This document shows, one piece after another, positions 52,877-62,878 of a stretch of 64,000 nt of DNA. The DNA is from an uncultured Anaerolineaceae bacterium (GTDB taxonomy: Bacteria; Chloroflexota; Anaerolineae; Anaerolineales; Anaerolineaceae): contig CAKMKJ010000011.1 of the NCBI GenBank assembly GCA_927443345.1, positions 1-64,000 of the forward strand. Reading direction: 5' to 3'. Each line of letters opens with the position of its first letter. The stretch's first letter is position 1. Position numbers and translations under genes: made by a program. The notes beneath the pieces are model-generated. The model was not told the DNA's origin and did no database searches. It was given only the letters and a program-made list of their open reading frames with translations.

Positions 52877-54202
52877 TTGCGCGCCTATATTGTTATTGAC
52901 CTCGGATTTGGCGACGCCGGTAAAGGTCTGATCACGGACTTCCTCGTCCGTCAGACCCGTGCTGGCGTCGTTGTGCGTTATAACGGCGGAGCGCAGGCCG
53001 GCCACAACGTGGTGATGCCTGAAGGCATGCATCACACCTTTGCACAATTTGGCTCAGGAAGCTTCGTCGCGGGGGTCAAAACTTACCTCTCGAAAGGCAT
53101 GGTGGTGCACCCTGGCGCGCTGCTGGTCGAAGGGGATGTGCTGGTCAAAAAAGGGCTCAGTGATATTTTTTCAAGAATCAAAATCAACCCGCAAGCCCTG
53201 ATCATCACCCCTTACCATCAGGCAGCCAACCGAATTAAGGAATTGGCGCGTGAAGATGGACGCCACGGCTCATGCGGTGTCGGTGTGGGCGAAACAGTTG
53301 AAGATAATTTGGCCGGTTGCGAAGATTGCATCCGCGCAGGCGACCTGGCGAAGCCAAACTTGTTGCTGCAAAAAATGGCATCCATCAGAGAGCGAAAGCA
53401 AAAGGCATTATCAGACTTGTTTGGCAATGATCTGTCTTCGGCATCCACAGCCGCTGAATGGCAGGTTTTTCTACAGGATGATCTGGCGCTGCGCTGGATG
53501 GACTCCATTGGCAGGATGGTTGCTCTTAACCTGGTGGATGATTCAGACATACTGACCGAATGGGCAAAAAGCAGCGAGGCAATGGTTTTTGAAGGTGCGC
53601 AAGGCGTTTTGCTGGATGCCAAGGCAGGCTTTTACCCTTACAACAGTTGGACAAACTGCAGCCCGGATAACGCGATTACGCTTGTGCATGACCATGCGCC
53701 AGGCAGTGAGATCATTAAGGTTGGCGTTTCACGGTGCTACACCGTCCGCCATGGGCCCGGTCCACTGCCGACTGAAACGCATGAGTTTGATGGCCTCATC
53801 ATGGAGCATAATCAAAATAATGCCTGGCAGGGCAGCGTCCGCTATGGCTGGTTTGATCAGGTACTCTTCAATTATGCGTTGAAGGTAGTCAAGGGCGTTG
53901 ACCTGCTGGCCGTCACCCACCTGGATTTATTGCATAAGCTGGAGGTATGGAAAATATGCCGGCACTATTCATCAGACAGCGATTTGGCAACCAACCTCTT
54001 ATCCTACCCTTCACTGTCTTTGGCTCAAAAAGAAAACATGACACGCGAGTTAATGGCAGCCAAACCAGACTATGAGTCATTTGCCTCACAAGAATCTGAA
54101 ATATTGAAAGCGATTGAGCACGCGGCCGGGATGCCCGTCTCTTTTGCGGTCCGCGGAGCAAAATCTCAGCATGTTACAATAAGAGAATCAAACGCAATGT
54201 AA
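52877..54202 (+). CDS. Divergent adenylosuccinate synthetase (PurA-like)
   Basis: A 441-residue AdSS-fold GTPase. PurA normally joins IMP and aspartate with GTP. The P-loop GFGDAGKG (10-17) keeps the catalytic Asp13 and Lys16, but the usual Glu14 is Ala; the catalytic His43 in AGHNV is kept. FEGAQGVLLDAKAGFYPY (238-255) and YTVRHGPGPLPTE (288-300) are recognisable, while the arginine-rich substrate loop GRxRRxGW is changed to GSVRYGW (319-325). Activity with a different amino or purine-like substrate is therefore likely. It starts with TTG, 9 bases after the VWA gene. A canonical purA is not in the window, so I cannot say whether it is the only copy. Confidence 0.82.
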   Translation: MRAYIVIDLGFGDAGKGLITDFLVRQTRAGVVVRYNGGAQAGHNVVMPEGMHHTFAQFGSGSFVAGVKTYLSKGMVVHPGALLVEGDVLVKKGLSDIFSRIKINPQALIITPYHQAANRIKELAREDGRHGSCGVGVGETVEDNLAGCEDCIRAGDLAKPNLLLQKMASIRERKQKALSDLFGNDLSSASTAAEWQVFLQDDLALRWMDSIGRMVALNLVDDSDILTEWAKSSEAMVFEGAQGVLLDAKAGFYPYNSWTNCSPDNAITLVHDHAPGSEIIKVGVSRCYTVRHGPGPLPTETHEFDGLIMEHNQNNAWQGSVRYGWFDQVLFNYALKVVKGVDLLAVTHLDLLHKLEVWKICRHYSSDSDLATNLLSYPSLSLAQKENMTRELMAAKPDYESFASQESEILKAIEHAAGMPVSFAVRGAKSQHVTIRESNAM

Positions 54203-54245
54203 GAAAACGATTGGGGGAGCAAAGCAATCCAAAAAGGAGTTTTAA

Positions 54246-55217
54246 GTGAATATTGTTTTAATTAAGTCGTTCTCCAACAAGCCCTGGCGCAGCCCTGAGA
54301 CCTACCAACGCATAGAAGCAAGCCTGGCTCAATATTGGAGGGTGCAATCAATCGAAACGCAAGACCCCAAAGCGTTGGAACAATTCATTGAAAATACCAT
54401 CGGGCAAACTAATGAAAAAGTGTTTGTTTTCAATATCGGTGAGTATTTAGATGAAAACAATAAACAAGGCTTCATCCCCGGCTTTTTGGATCAATGGAAA
54501 ATACCGCATCTTGGCTCGACTGCTGAGAGCATTTTGTTGGCGATGGATAAGGCGAAAACCAAAACCCTGCTAAAAAACAAGGGGATTCCAACCCCGCAAT
54601 TTTTTATCGCTGAAACCATCGAGTCTGATTATTGCACTCAGGCTGAGAAGATTGGTTATCCGCTTTTTGTAAAACCTCTCAATGAAGGTGGCCATATTGG
54701 CATTGGCGATCATTCCATCGTTCACCATGCAGAACAGTTACATTCTGAAATTGTAAAAATTATTCAACTGTATCAATACCCTGCATTGGTTGAAGAATAT
54801 ATTGATGATGCAGAGATGCGTGAATTCAGCATCGGCATCCTCTGCGGTGAACCCAATATATACACACCTGTCGAGATTGATTTTGAGGCCATGCCTACAG
54901 AGTCAAGAATCCTCAGTTTTGAAAGTGCTGAAGAAGACATCGAAAAAATTAAGCTCATCGATGATTTGGATGTAAAAGAGTCACTGATTAAGTTAACCCA
55001 AGAAACCTTCAACGCTATTGGCGCCAATGATTACAGCCGGGTGGACATCCGCATGAACGCAAAAGGGTATTATGTCCTGGAGATCAACGTCATGCCAGGG
55101 CTAGGGCCATACAGCTTTTTACCAGAGGCAGCAGAATCAATTCATGGATTGAGTTATGAACAATTAATCCACCGAATTACAAAACACTCCATGAGACGAC
55201 AACAGCTAATAAATTAA
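54246..55217 (+). CDS. ATP-grasp ligase, D-alanine-D-alanine ligase-like
   Basis: A 323-residue ATP-grasp enzyme of the Ddl-like group. The ATP-binding parts are LFVKPLNEGGHIGIGD (near 137-153) and ALVEEYIDDAEMREFSIGIL (near 180-199); the magnesium site is in YSRVDIRMNAKGYYVLEINVMPGLGP (near 262-287, with D, E and N). It would join a carboxylate to an amine (peptide-like bond) through an acyl phosphate. It begins with GTG, 5 bases after AAGGAG. Its place next to an AdSS-like enzyme and a GNAT suggests a small amino-acid or peptide-like product rather than cell-wall D-Ala-D-Ala. Confidence 0.85.
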   Translation: MNIVLIKSFSNKPWRSPETYQRIEASLAQYWRVQSIETQDPKALEQFIENTIGQTNEKVFVFNIGEYLDENNKQGFIPGFLDQWKIPHLGSTAESILLAMDKAKTKTLLKNKGIPTPQFFIAETIESDYCTQAEKIGYPLFVKPLNEGGHIGIGDHSIVHHAEQLHSEIVKIIQLYQYPALVEEYIDDAEMREFSIGILCGEPNIYTPVEIDFEAMPTESRILSFESAEEDIEKIKLIDDLDVKESLIKLTQETFNAIGANDYSRVDIRMNAKGYYVLEINVMPGLGPYSFLPEAAESIHGLSYEQLIHRITKHSMRRQQLIN

Positions 55218-55237
55218 TGTTCATTTGGAGATTTTAA

Positions 55238-56038
55238 ATGACGAGTAAAAAACCGAATCAATATCTGTTTAAAAAATGTTCATCACTTAAAGATATCGAT
55301 GATTTGAGGAACCAATATCTTGACGGATTGATCGAACCACAAGAACTCTACCTGGAGCTTATGGTACGCAACGCAGATGCTTATGCGGTCATACTGAATG
55401 ACATCAGGATTGGCTATTTCCTCCTGGGTGAAGCGGGTGCTCTTGTGGAATATTACATCACTCAAAAAAATATTGATCTCGCGGATGAAATTTTCGCAAA
55501 AATCATTCAAGATTTCGCAATTCGCAAAGCCTTATGCAAATCTTTTGATCATTTGCTGCTATCATGCTGCGTGGGTAAACAAAGCAAAACCAGTGTGATG
55601 GGGATTCACTTTAGAGAGTATCATCCGTCACCCGCCATTGCCAAATTTTCAGATGTCACAGTCAGACTAGCCACGAGTGATGATGAAATGCATATCATTG
55701 AAATCAACGAAGAGGTCTTTGACCACGATTATGAAGTGCTCGAATATATTAATAAGAAACAGTTATTGCTCTTTGAAAAAGATAGTGCTCTTATTGGTTT
55801 TGGCATTTTTTCGAGAGTCATTGAGGGCAAACCTGATTTTGACATTGGTATGCTGGTCGTAAAAGACTTCCGCGGCCAAGGTGCTGGACAATTCATTGTT
55901 GGCTACATGGCGGACTATTGCATTAAAAATGGATGGCGTCCTATCGCAGGCTGTGGCGTGGATAATATCGGATCAAGGCGCTGTCTGGAAAAAGCCGGAT
56001 TTATCGCCGGTTATCGGATATTAGCGTTTGATTTTTAG
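55238..56038 (+). CDS. GNAT-family N-acetyltransferase, two GNAT-like halves
   Basis: A 266-residue protein. The second half (about 140-266) is a GNAT domain with the acetyl-CoA binding MLVVKDFRGQGAGQFIVGYM (near 206-225) and the C-terminal NIGSRRCLEKAGF that is usual in the family. The first half has a similar pattern of strands and may be a degenerate GNAT domain without the CoA motif. It probably acetylates the product of the operon, or a precursor. GGAG precedes the ATG, and it is the last gene of the five-gene operon; a hairpin follows at 56165. Confidence 0.82.
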   Translation: MTSKKPNQYLFKKCSSLKDIDDLRNQYLDGLIEPQELYLELMVRNADAYAVILNDIRIGYFLLGEAGALVEYYITQKNIDLADEIFAKIIQDFAIRKALCKSFDHLLLSCCVGKQSKTSVMGIHFREYHPSPAIAKFSDVTVRLATSDDEMHIIEINEEVFDHDYEVLEYINKKQLLLFEKDSALIGFGIFSRVIEGKPDFDIGMLVVKDFRGQGAGQFIVGYMADYCIKNGWRPIAGCGVDNIGSRRCLEKAGFIAGYRILAFDF

Positions 56039-56164
56039 TTACTTCAACAATTCGATTTTTCCAATCAATAGAAGTAATAAACTGCCAAATCACCAGATTT
56101 TGAATCCCGGTGTAGGGATAAATGGCAAGTCACCAATAATTGGAAACTCCATTATTTTTTTAAA

Positions 56165-56199
56165 GCATAATTCCGGCTGCCGCTCAGCCGGAATTATGC
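56165..56199. terminator. Hairpin between the convergent GNAT and araA genes
   Basis: GCATAATTCCGGCTG and its complement form a 15-bp stem with a 5-base loop in the gap between convergent genes. T-runs are weak on both strands. Confidence 0.6.
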
Positions 56200-56252
56200 A
56201 TGTAAAAGGAGAGAAATGTCCCATCAGGGAACGGATGTTGGTAAATTAGTTA

Positions 56253-57758
56253 TTAGTGGTTACCGCGCATGTGATAGTAGGCTTCGTTCCAGTGAATCTC
56301 TTTCTTGAAGTCGGTCAGTTTGGTGTTCTCATCAATCATCAGCAGTTCAATGCCAGCCATTTCTGCAAAGTCTTGCATATGTTCTGAAGTCAAATCTAAA
56401 CTGAAGCTGGTATGATGCGCTCCGCCGGCATAAATCCAGGCTGCGGCAGCAACTTTGAGATTCGGACGCGGCAGCCATAAAGCGCGCGCGACCGGAAGTT
56501 TGGGCAGCGGATGCTCTGTCGGCACCACATCCACCACGCTGACGACCATTCTGAATCGATTGCCCATATCCATGATCGAAGCGGCAACCGCCGGGCCGGT
56601 CTTGGAGTCAAAGATGGCGCGTACCGGGTCTGCCTTGCCGCCGATTGAAAGCGGCAAAATGTCAATTTTGGGTTTACCGTCTGCAATGGATTCATCCACT
56701 TCAAGCATGTGAGCGCCAAGAATCTTGTCACCAGAGGGATGGAAGTGATAGGTGTAATCTTCCATAAAGCTCGTACCCTTGGGCAGACCAGCACCCATGA
56801 CCTTCATGGCGCGCACCAGGGCAGAGGTCTTCCAATCGCCTTCAGCACCAAAGCCATAGCCGTCACGCATCAAACGCTGTACAGCCAGGCCGGGCAGTTG
56901 GTTCAGCCCGAATAAATCTTCAAAATTAGTGGTGAAAGCCTTGAAACCGCCAGCTTCAAGAAAGCTGCGCATCCCAATTTCAATGCGCGCTGATTCAATT
57001 AATGATTGGTGAGCGTTGCCGCCAGGCAGCAAGGCCGGGGCGACGATATATTCATCCTGATAGGTTTGCACCAGCTTTTTGATATCTGCATCGCTGGCTT
57101 CATTGACACAGTTGACCAATTCACCAACACCGTATCCATGGACTGCATAGCCAAACTTGATCTGTGCTTCTACCTTGTCGCCTTCAGTGACAGCCACATT
57201 GCGCATGTTATCGCCAAAACGGGCCAGCTTGGCACCTTGCCAATCAGCCCAACCTGAAGCCACGCGAGACCAAACACCAAGGCTGGCTTGCACTTCGGGG
57301 TCCTTCCAATGGCCAACCACCACTTTGCGTTCCATGCGCAGACGACTGCCAATGAAACCGAATTCGCGGTCACCGTGAGCCGCCTGGTTGAGGTTCATAA
57401 AGTCCATATCCATTTCAGCCCAGGGAATCTCGCTGTTGTACTGGGTGTGCAAATGGACCATGGGTTTCTTCAATTGAGTGAGACCTGCAATCCACATTCG
57501 CGCGGGAGAGAAGGTGTGCATCCAGGTGAGTAATCCTATACACTGATGGGCGTTGTTGGCTTCGAGGCATAAGGCGAAAATCTCTTCAGGGGTCTTCACT
57601 ACTGATTTGAAAACAACTTTCACCGGGATGCTGCTGCTGGCATCCAGAGCGGCAGCAATTTCTTTAGAATGATCAGCCACCTGGAGCAAAGTCTCCGGGC
57701 CATAGAGATGCTGACTGCCGGTGACAAACCAGATTTCATTTTGTTTTAGATCAATCAC
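56253..57758 (-). CDS. araA: L-arabinose isomerase
   Basis: A 501-residue enzyme that converts L-arabinose to L-ribulose. [14 protein letters not shown] is at the start (residues 9-22), and the active-site parts [13 protein letters not shown]-like region (here [26 protein letters not shown], near 325-350) holds the metal-binding Glu and His. The GTG at 57758, with AAGGAG 6 bases before, gives the usual length of about 500; the frame is open to 57845 but has no ribosome site. It is the last gene of the araB-araD-araA operon on the minus strand. Confidence 0.92.
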   Translation of the reverse strand: MIDLKQNEIWFVTGSQHLYGPETLLQVADHSKEIAAALDASSSIPVKVVFKSVVKTPEEIFALCLEANNAHQCIGLLTWMHTFSPARMWIAGLTQLKKPMVHLHTQYNSEIPWAEMDMDFMNLNQAAHGDREFGFIGSRLRMERKVVVGHWKDPEVQASLGVWSRVASGWADWQGAKLARFGDNMRNVAVTEGDKVEAQIKFGYAVHGYGVGELVNCVNEASDADIKKLVQTYQDEYIVAPALLPGGNAHQSLIESARIEIGMRSFLEAGGFKAFTTNFEDLFGLNQLPGLAVQRLMRDGYGFGAEGDWKTSALVRAMKVMGAGLPKGTSFMEDYTYHFHPSGDKILGAHMLEVDESIADGKPKIDILPLSIGGKADPVRAIFDSKTGPAVAASIMDMGNRFRMVVSVVDVVPTEHPLPKLPVARALWLPRPNLKVAAAAWIYAGGAHHTSFSLDLTSEHMQDFAEMAGIELLMIDENTKLTDFKKEIHWNEAYYHMRGNH

Positions 57759-57801
57759 TTTAAACTCCTTAATTAAAATAAGTAATATAGACCTACGGCA
57801 G

Positions 57802-58443
57802 TTATTGGCCGTAAACCCCTGTATATCGCTGGTGAAGAGATTCAATTTGTTCCGTCGGGATTACATCCGGCTTGCCGATTTGCAGCGCCATCCAAACGGT
57901 GGCAGCTACATCTTCGGTCATTATGGCTGCTTTGACGGCAGAAACGGCATCTTTGCCAATGGTAAAGACACCGTGATTCTTGAGTAATACTGCGGGTGAA
58001 CGTCCGATGCTTTCGAGCACCACTTTGCCAATGGCCTCATCGCCGATCAGAGCGAATCCGCCGCAGGGGATGGGGCCGCCGAACTCGTCTGCAATGGCGG
58101 TCAACACACACGGAATAGGTTTGCCGACAGCTGCAAAGGCCGTGGCGTAGCGTGAATGGGTATGCACAATGCCGTTTACATCAGGGCGATGTTGATAAAT
58201 GTATAAATGACTCCAGGTGTCAGAGGAGGGTTTACGTTCCCCCTCGACCACTTTGCCTTCCATATCAAGCACAACCATATCTTCAGCGCGCAGCTTATCA
58301 AACGGAACCCCGCTGGGCTTGATCACCATCATGCCAGATTTCGTGTCTCGGGCGCTGACGTTGCCGCTCGTCCAGGCTACCAGGTTGTTTTTTGGCAGTT
58401 CACGATTCAGTTCAACCAATTCTTCTTTAAGTTTTTTCAGCAT
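57802..58443 (-). CDS. araD: L-ribulose-5-phosphate 4-epimerase
   Basis: A 213-residue class II aldolase-family epimerase that turns L-ribulose 5-phosphate into D-xylulose 5-phosphate. Zinc-binding histidines lie in [13 protein letters not shown] (near residue 95) and [11 protein letters not shown] (near 155); TSGNVSARD near 26 binds the phosphate. It sits between araA (43 bases) and araB (39 bases) in the arabinose operon, which makes the substrate certain enough to name it. AGGAG precedes the ATG. Confidence 0.9.
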   Translation of the reverse strand: MLKKLKEELVELNRELPKNNLVAWTSGNVSARDTKSGMMVIKPSGVPFDKLRAEDMVVLDMEGKVVEGERKPSSDTWSHLYIYQHRPDVNGIVHTHSRYATAFAAVGKPIPCVLTAIADEFGGPIPCGGFALIGDEAIGKVVLESIGRSPAVLLKNHGVFTIGKDAVSAVKAAIMTEDVAATVWMALQIGKPDVIPTEQIESLHQRYTGVYGQ

Positions 58444-58482
58444 TCGTTACTCCTAAACTAAATTACCGTCTTATTTTTACGG

Positions 58483-60078
58483 TCATGATTTCATCGAGTC
58501 AACCGCGGCTCGTTCAATTGCAAGTCCATTTATATAACGTTCCATGAAAACTGCAAAGCCTTCAACGTCTTTTGCATCAGGTGATATGGTTGTGCCATTT
58601 TGATCAGCAAATACCTTTTTAGAAAGATAAGCTTCTAATGGTTCACCGAGGTCTTTGTTCACCACATATGAAGCCAGCAAAGCGATGCCCCAGGCGCCCC
58701 CCTCGCCTGCTGTCTCCATCACAGCTACAGGCACATTCATTGCCGCAGCCATGATCCGTTGTCCCACGTCCTTCGTTTTGAAAAATCCCCCATGACCCAA
58801 TATCTGGTCAACTTTTACTTTTTCTTGCTCAAACAGGATGTTCAATCCAACTTTCAACGCGCCTAATGAAGAAAACAGATGCACGCGCATGAAATTCGCA
58901 AGGTTGAAACGACTTTCGGGTGTGCGCACAAACAGCGGACGCCCCTCTTCAAAGTGGGTGATATGCTCACCTGAAAGGTAATTGTAGGCCAGCAAATTGC
59001 CGCCATCCGCGTCACCTTGAAGCGCTTTTTGATAAAGCAGCTCAAACAATTTGTTCTGGTCAATCTCGACGCCAAGTACTGTGGTAAATTCTTGAAACAG
59101 CCCGATCCAGGCATTAAGGTCTGAGGTGCAGTTGTTGCAATGTACCATGGCCACCGGTTTGCCGGTCGGGGTGGTCACCATATCGATTTCCGGGTAGAGT
59201 TTAGTCAAAGCCTTTTCAAGCACAATCATGGCAAAAACGGATGTTCCCGCAGACACATTGCCTGTGCGTTCGGCCACACTGTTGGTGGCCACCATGCCTG
59301 TACCAGCATCGCCTTCTGGCGGACAGAGCGGAATACCGGCTTTCAGCCTGCCTGACGGATCAAGCAATCTTGCGCCGGCTTCAGTAAGTACTCCAGCCGA
59401 CTCACCTGCTGCAAGCACTTTTGGTAAGATATTCTCAAGTTTCCAGATGAAGTTATGCGCTTTGATTTTTTCGTCAAACAGCTTTACCCTGTCTGAATCG
59501 TAATTATTGGTGGTGCTGTCAATTGGGAACATGCCGGAGGCTTCACCCACGCCCAGCACTTTCTGGCCGGTTAACTTCCAATGCACGTAACCCGCCAGGG
59601 TTGAAAGACAGCTTATCTCACTGACATGCGCTTCTTTATTCAAGATCGCCTGGTAAAGATGGGCGATGCTCCAGCGCTGCGGAATGTTGAACTCGAACAG
59701 TTCAGTTAAGGCTCTTGAAGCTTCAGCAGTCATGGTATTGCGCCAAGTGCGGAAAGGCACCAGAAGGGTTTCATCTTTATCGAAAGCCATGTATCCGTGC
59801 ATCATGGCGCTAAAACCAATGGCGCCAATCGTGGTCAGCGGAGTGTTGTATTTAGTGAGGACGTCTTCACCAAGATTTCGGTAGCAATCCTGCAAGCCAT
59901 TCCAAATATCATCCAGGCTATAGGTCCAGACACCATTTTCATATCGGTTTTCCCATTCATGACTGCCAGATGCTATGGGGGTATGATCCTCGCCAATCAG
60001 CACTGCTTTAATGCGGGTCGATCCGAATTCAATGCCGAGAACGGTTTTGCCGGTATTTATTGTTTCTATGATGTTCAT
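58483..60078 (-). CDS. araB: Ribulokinase, FGGY family
   Basis: A 531-residue FGGY kinase; in this operon with araA and araD it phosphorylates L-ribulose. [16 protein letters not shown] is at residues 13-28 and [21 protein letters not shown] near residue 430 is the C-terminal ATP motif. It is not of the E. coli AraB sequence type and is closer to a xylulokinase-like FGGY subgroup that replaces AraB in many bacteria; the name rests on the operon. The start at 60078 has GGAG 7 bases before it; a second ATG upstream (60090) is possible. The 300 bases upstream hold no gene that I can see. Confidence 0.85.
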   Translation of the reverse strand: MNIIETINTGKTVLGIEFGSTRIKAVLIGEDHTPIASGSHEWENRYENGVWTYSLDDIWNGLQDCYRNLGEDVLTKYNTPLTTIGAIGFSAMMHGYMAFDKDETLLVPFRTWRNTMTAEASRALTELFEFNIPQRWSIAHLYQAILNKEAHVSEISCLSTLAGYVHWKLTGQKVLGVGEASGMFPIDSTTNNYDSDRVKLFDEKIKAHNFIWKLENILPKVLAAGESAGVLTEAGARLLDPSGRLKAGIPLCPPEGDAGTGMVATNSVAERTGNVSAGTSVFAMIVLEKALTKLYPEIDMVTTPTGKPVAMVHCNNCTSDLNAWIGLFQEFTTVLGVEIDQNKLFELLYQKALQGDADGGNLLAYNYLSGEHITHFEEGRPLFVRTPESRFNLANFMRVHLFSSLGALKVGLNILFEQEKVKVDQILGHGGFFKTKDVGQRIMAAAMNVPVAVMETAGEGGAWGIALLASYVVNKDLGEPLEAYLSKKVFADQNGTTISPDAKDVEGFAVFMERYINGLAIERAAVDSMKS

Positions 60079-60375
60079 ATATTTCTCCAATTATGAAGCC
60101 TTATCAATGACAAGATGTGTAACATATTCATGTATTTGTTAGGGTCGTGCAGTAAATCTCTTGCCCAATTCAGTAAACATAGACTCGCTACCTTCAGGTT
60201 CAAGGTGAATTCAATTTTTTAATTACATTTTTTCAACCAGGCCACTTGAACAACTTTTTAAATGAATGGATGAAGGTTTAAGCCGAACAGAGAAAACTCA
60301 TGCTGGTACTCAATCAATTAAAGCATTTCATTTTTAAAAAATCTTTGGCTTGAAGAAAATCAGCTCCTTTATCGT

Positions 60376-61404
60376 CTATGAACTTTGACGAATAATCAGT
60401 TCTGACGGTATCGTTATGTACTTTGGCTCAACGAAGATGTTTTCATTGATCTTGTGTTCAATTTGTGAAGCCAACTCAGCAACAGCAACCCTACCCAATT
60501 CGTCCTGATTTTGATAAACAGTGGTCAAAGGTGGACAGTAAAATTCAGAATCAGCAATACCGTCAAACCCAACCACTGATAGATCACGTGGTATATCCTT
60601 GCCAATTTCAAGCGATGCTTGAAGCACACTCAAAGCCATTTGATCATTGCCTACAAACACGCCGTCCATCTCGGGGAACTTCTCTAACAATTCCAAGAAC
60701 GCAGAACGACCACTTTTAGGAGACCAGTTGCCCAGAGTACACATTTGTTCAGATACCTGCATACCTGCTTCTTTTAGTGCGGTTTCCCAACCCAGTTTAC
60801 GCTGCCTTGCTTCCCACCAATCTAACGGACCTGCGATGTGCCCTATGTGCTTGCGTCCAATTTGGATGAGATGTTCAGTGGCTGCTTTGGCACCGCTAAA
60901 GTTATCTGTGGTGACGACGGTGACCTGATTCTGTTCTTCCATAGTGATAAAGAGTACAGGGATATCAAGGTCAGGCATCATGTCTTTTAACCAGTAACGG
61001 TTATCTTCAATTTCAGGGGCAGCCCAAATGATGCCATCCACCTGGTGAGATTTGAACCACTGCAACAACGGTTTAACATTATTCGAATTAAAACTTGCCA
61101 ATTCCTTGAGTAAAAGACCATAACCCAGTTCTTCTGCCATGCTGGTGATGCCGCTCAATGTTCGTGAAGGTCCAATGAAACGCAATCCGGCAGTGACCAC
61201 TCCGAAGAGGTAACTTTTCTGGCGGCTCAAGCTTTGTGCAATGGCACTGGGATGATAGTTCAACTCATCCATAATATTTTTTACCCGCTTGCGTGTCTCG
61301 TTTGAAACATCTTGTCGGTTGTTAATGACCCGAGAGACAGTCTGTTTAGAAACCCCTGCCATTTTAGCAACATCATAGATGGTGGTTTTGATTTTGTCGG
61401 TCAA
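60376..61404 (-). CDS. LacI-family regulator of the arabinose genes
   Basis: A 342-residue LacI/GalR regulator. The DNA-binding head TIYDVAKMAGVSKQTVSRVINNRQDVS (residues 8-34) and hinge helix (SAIAQSLS near 54) are followed by a periplasmic-binding-protein-like sugar domain. It begins with TTG, preceded by GAGGAAA. It lies between the ABC transporter genes and araB, with a 26-base palindrome 43 bases before its start, so it probably represses itself and these genes until arabinose binds. Confidence 0.9.
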   Translation of the reverse strand: MTDKIKTTIYDVAKMAGVSKQTVSRVINNRQDVSNETRKRVKNIMDELNYHPSAIAQSLSRQKSYLFGVVTAGLRFIGPSRTLSGITSMAEELGYGLLLKELASFNSNNVKPLLQWFKSHQVDGIIWAAPEIEDNRYWLKDMMPDLDIPVLFITMEEQNQVTVVTTDNFSGAKAATEHLIQIGRKHIGHIAGPLDWWEARQRKLGWETALKEAGMQVSEQMCTLGNWSPKSGRSAFLELLEKFPEMDGVFVGNDQMALSVLQASLEIGKDIPRDLSVVGFDGIADSEFYCPPLTTVYQNQDELGRVAVAELASQIEHKINENIFVEPKYITIPSELIIRQSS

Positions 61405-61446
61405 GGTTTCCTCAGTTAGGGGGCGTTTTGTAAGCGTTATCGGTAC

Positions 61447-61472
61447 CGTGACCGCTAACGTTACCGGTCACG
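61447..61472. promoter_or_regulatory. LacI-type operator, 26-bp near-perfect palindrome
   Basis: CGTGACCG-C-TAACGTTA-C-CGGTCACG: two 8-bp arms around the central palindrome TAACGTTA with only one unpaired position per side. It is in front of the LacI gene and behind the terminator of the transporter operon. Confidence 0.75.
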
Positions 61473-61652
61473 AACATAATAGCAAATTCATTTATCGAAG
61501 TCAATAGGTTTAAGGCAATCTGACATTTAATGTCCGATTATATTAAAATTTTTTAATGTATCCAAAAAAGGTCTGCGGAAGTGTTTCATTATGCTTTACT
61601 ATTGACGGTTTCTTGTCTCCAGCCGCTCGCAACAGAATCAAGGCTTCGATAA

Positions 61653-61689
61653 AACAAAACCACCCTGTTTGTTGACGGGTGGTTTTGTT
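61653..61689 (-). terminator. Terminator after the sugar ABC permease
   Basis: AACAAAACCACCC with GGGTGGTTTTGTT forms a 13-bp stem; on the minus strand the second arm ends in a T-rich stretch. It separates the transporter genes from the LacI gene. The rest of 61405-61717 holds the operator described separately and nothing else clear. Confidence 0.8.
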
Positions 61690-61717
61690 GATCATAATAT
61701 GCGCAGATTATCGAGTA

Positions 61718-62878
61718 TTAGCTCTTGTTCTTTTGGTAGACATCAAATAATACTGCAACTAAAAGCACCAAACCTTTGACGACATTTTGCCAATCAATTC
61801 CCAGGCCAATAATCGACATACCATTATTCATCACACCGATTATAAAAGCACCAACAACCGCACCGATTACCTTGCCAATACCACCACTAGCAGAAGCGCC
61901 GCCGATAAAACAGGCTGCGATAACGTCCAGCTCCATGCCATCACCAGCGTTTGGTGTGGCACTATTAAGCCGGGCAGTAACGATCAGACCTGCTAAAGCA
62001 GACAGCACACCCATATTTACAAAGGTATAAAACAATAATCGTGGCGTATTTACACCAGATAGCCTGGCGGCTTTTTCATTACCGCCTAATGCATAGATAC
62101 GCCGGCCAATCACAGTTTGACTGCTGACAAAAGAATAAAAGGTGATCAAAACAAAAAGCAAAACAAGTACATTTGGCAATCCTCTATACGATGCCAGAAT
62201 GTAACACAGTCCCATTATGGCTGCTGAAACAATTACATTTTTTAGCACAAATATGAAAATCGGAAGAACCTCAAATCCATATTTTCGCTCATTTAATCTT
62301 GTTCGATAGTCTAAAAATACCAATGCCAAAGATAGGATTGCTCCAATGATGATCGTTGTTAGATGAATTCCAGGAACGTTGAAAAAGTCGGTGATAAATC
62401 CCGTACTAATTTTTTGGAATCCGGTTGGAAATGGCCCAATCGACTCGCCTTGAAGAATAACAAAGGTCAAGCCGCGGAAAATTAACATACCAGCCAATGT
62501 AACAATAAAAGCCGGAATCTTGACATATGCAACCCAATACCCTTGCCACGCGCCAACTACTGCCCCCAAAATCAAACAAATACCTACAGTGAGCATCCAG
62601 TTGACATCCATCTTTACAATGAGAACAGATGCAACGGCTCCGATGACTGCCACTATAGAGCCTACTGATAGATCAATCCAACCAGAGATGATAATCAACA
62701 ACATGCCTAAAGCCATGGCAATGATGTAACTGTTTTGAAGCACCAAATTGGTAATGTTGACAGGTTTAAATAAAATTCCTTTTGTCATAATTTGGAATAA
62801 AATCATGATTACGACAAGCGCAATTAGCATGGCGTAGTCACGAATATTGTTTTTCAAAAAGGAAGTTAAACTTTTCAT
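61718..62878 (-). CDS. Sugar ABC transporter permease (XylH/AraH/GguB type)
   Basis: A 386-residue permease of the branched sugar ABC family with about 10-12 membrane segments. It has the conserved [31 protein letters not shown]-type stretch near residues 45-78 (the GxIDLSVGS signature) and [20 protein letters not shown] near 274, which contacts the ATPase. The start overlaps the ATPase gene by 4 bases (ATGA), so both are translated together. The neighbouring araBAD and LacI genes suggest that it imports L-arabinose or another pentose. The substrate-binding protein gene must lie beyond the window end. Confidence 0.9.
   Translation of the reverse strand: MKSLTSFLKNNIRDYAMLIALVVIMILFQIMTKGILFKPVNITNLVLQNSYIIAMALGMLLIIISGWIDLSVGSIVAVIGAVASVLIVKMDVNWMLTVGICLILGAVVGAWQGYWVAYVKIPAFIVTLAGMLIFRGLTFVILQGESIGPFPTGFQKISTGFITDFFNVPGIHLTTIIIGAILSLALVFLDYRTRLNERKYGFEVLPIFIFVLKNVIVSAAIMGLCYILASYRGLPNVLVLLFVLITFYSFVSSQTVIGRRIYALGGNEKAARLSGVNTPRLLFYTFVNMGVLSALAGLIVTARLNSATPNAGDGMELDVIAACFIGGASASGGIGKVIGAVVGAFIIGVMNNGMSIIGLGIDWQNVVKGLVLLVAVLFDVYQKNKS

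Noticed and set aside
52877-54202. PurZ, the 2-aminoadenine synthase of phages
   Set aside because: PurZ lacks the catalytic Asp that is present here (Asp13), and no phage genes or DatZ/MazZ partners are nearby.
54246-55217. Cell-wall D-alanine-D-alanine ligase (ddl)
   Set aside because: The neighbours are not cell-wall genes and it is embedded in the five-gene operon; a Ddl-like fold alone does not prove the substrate.
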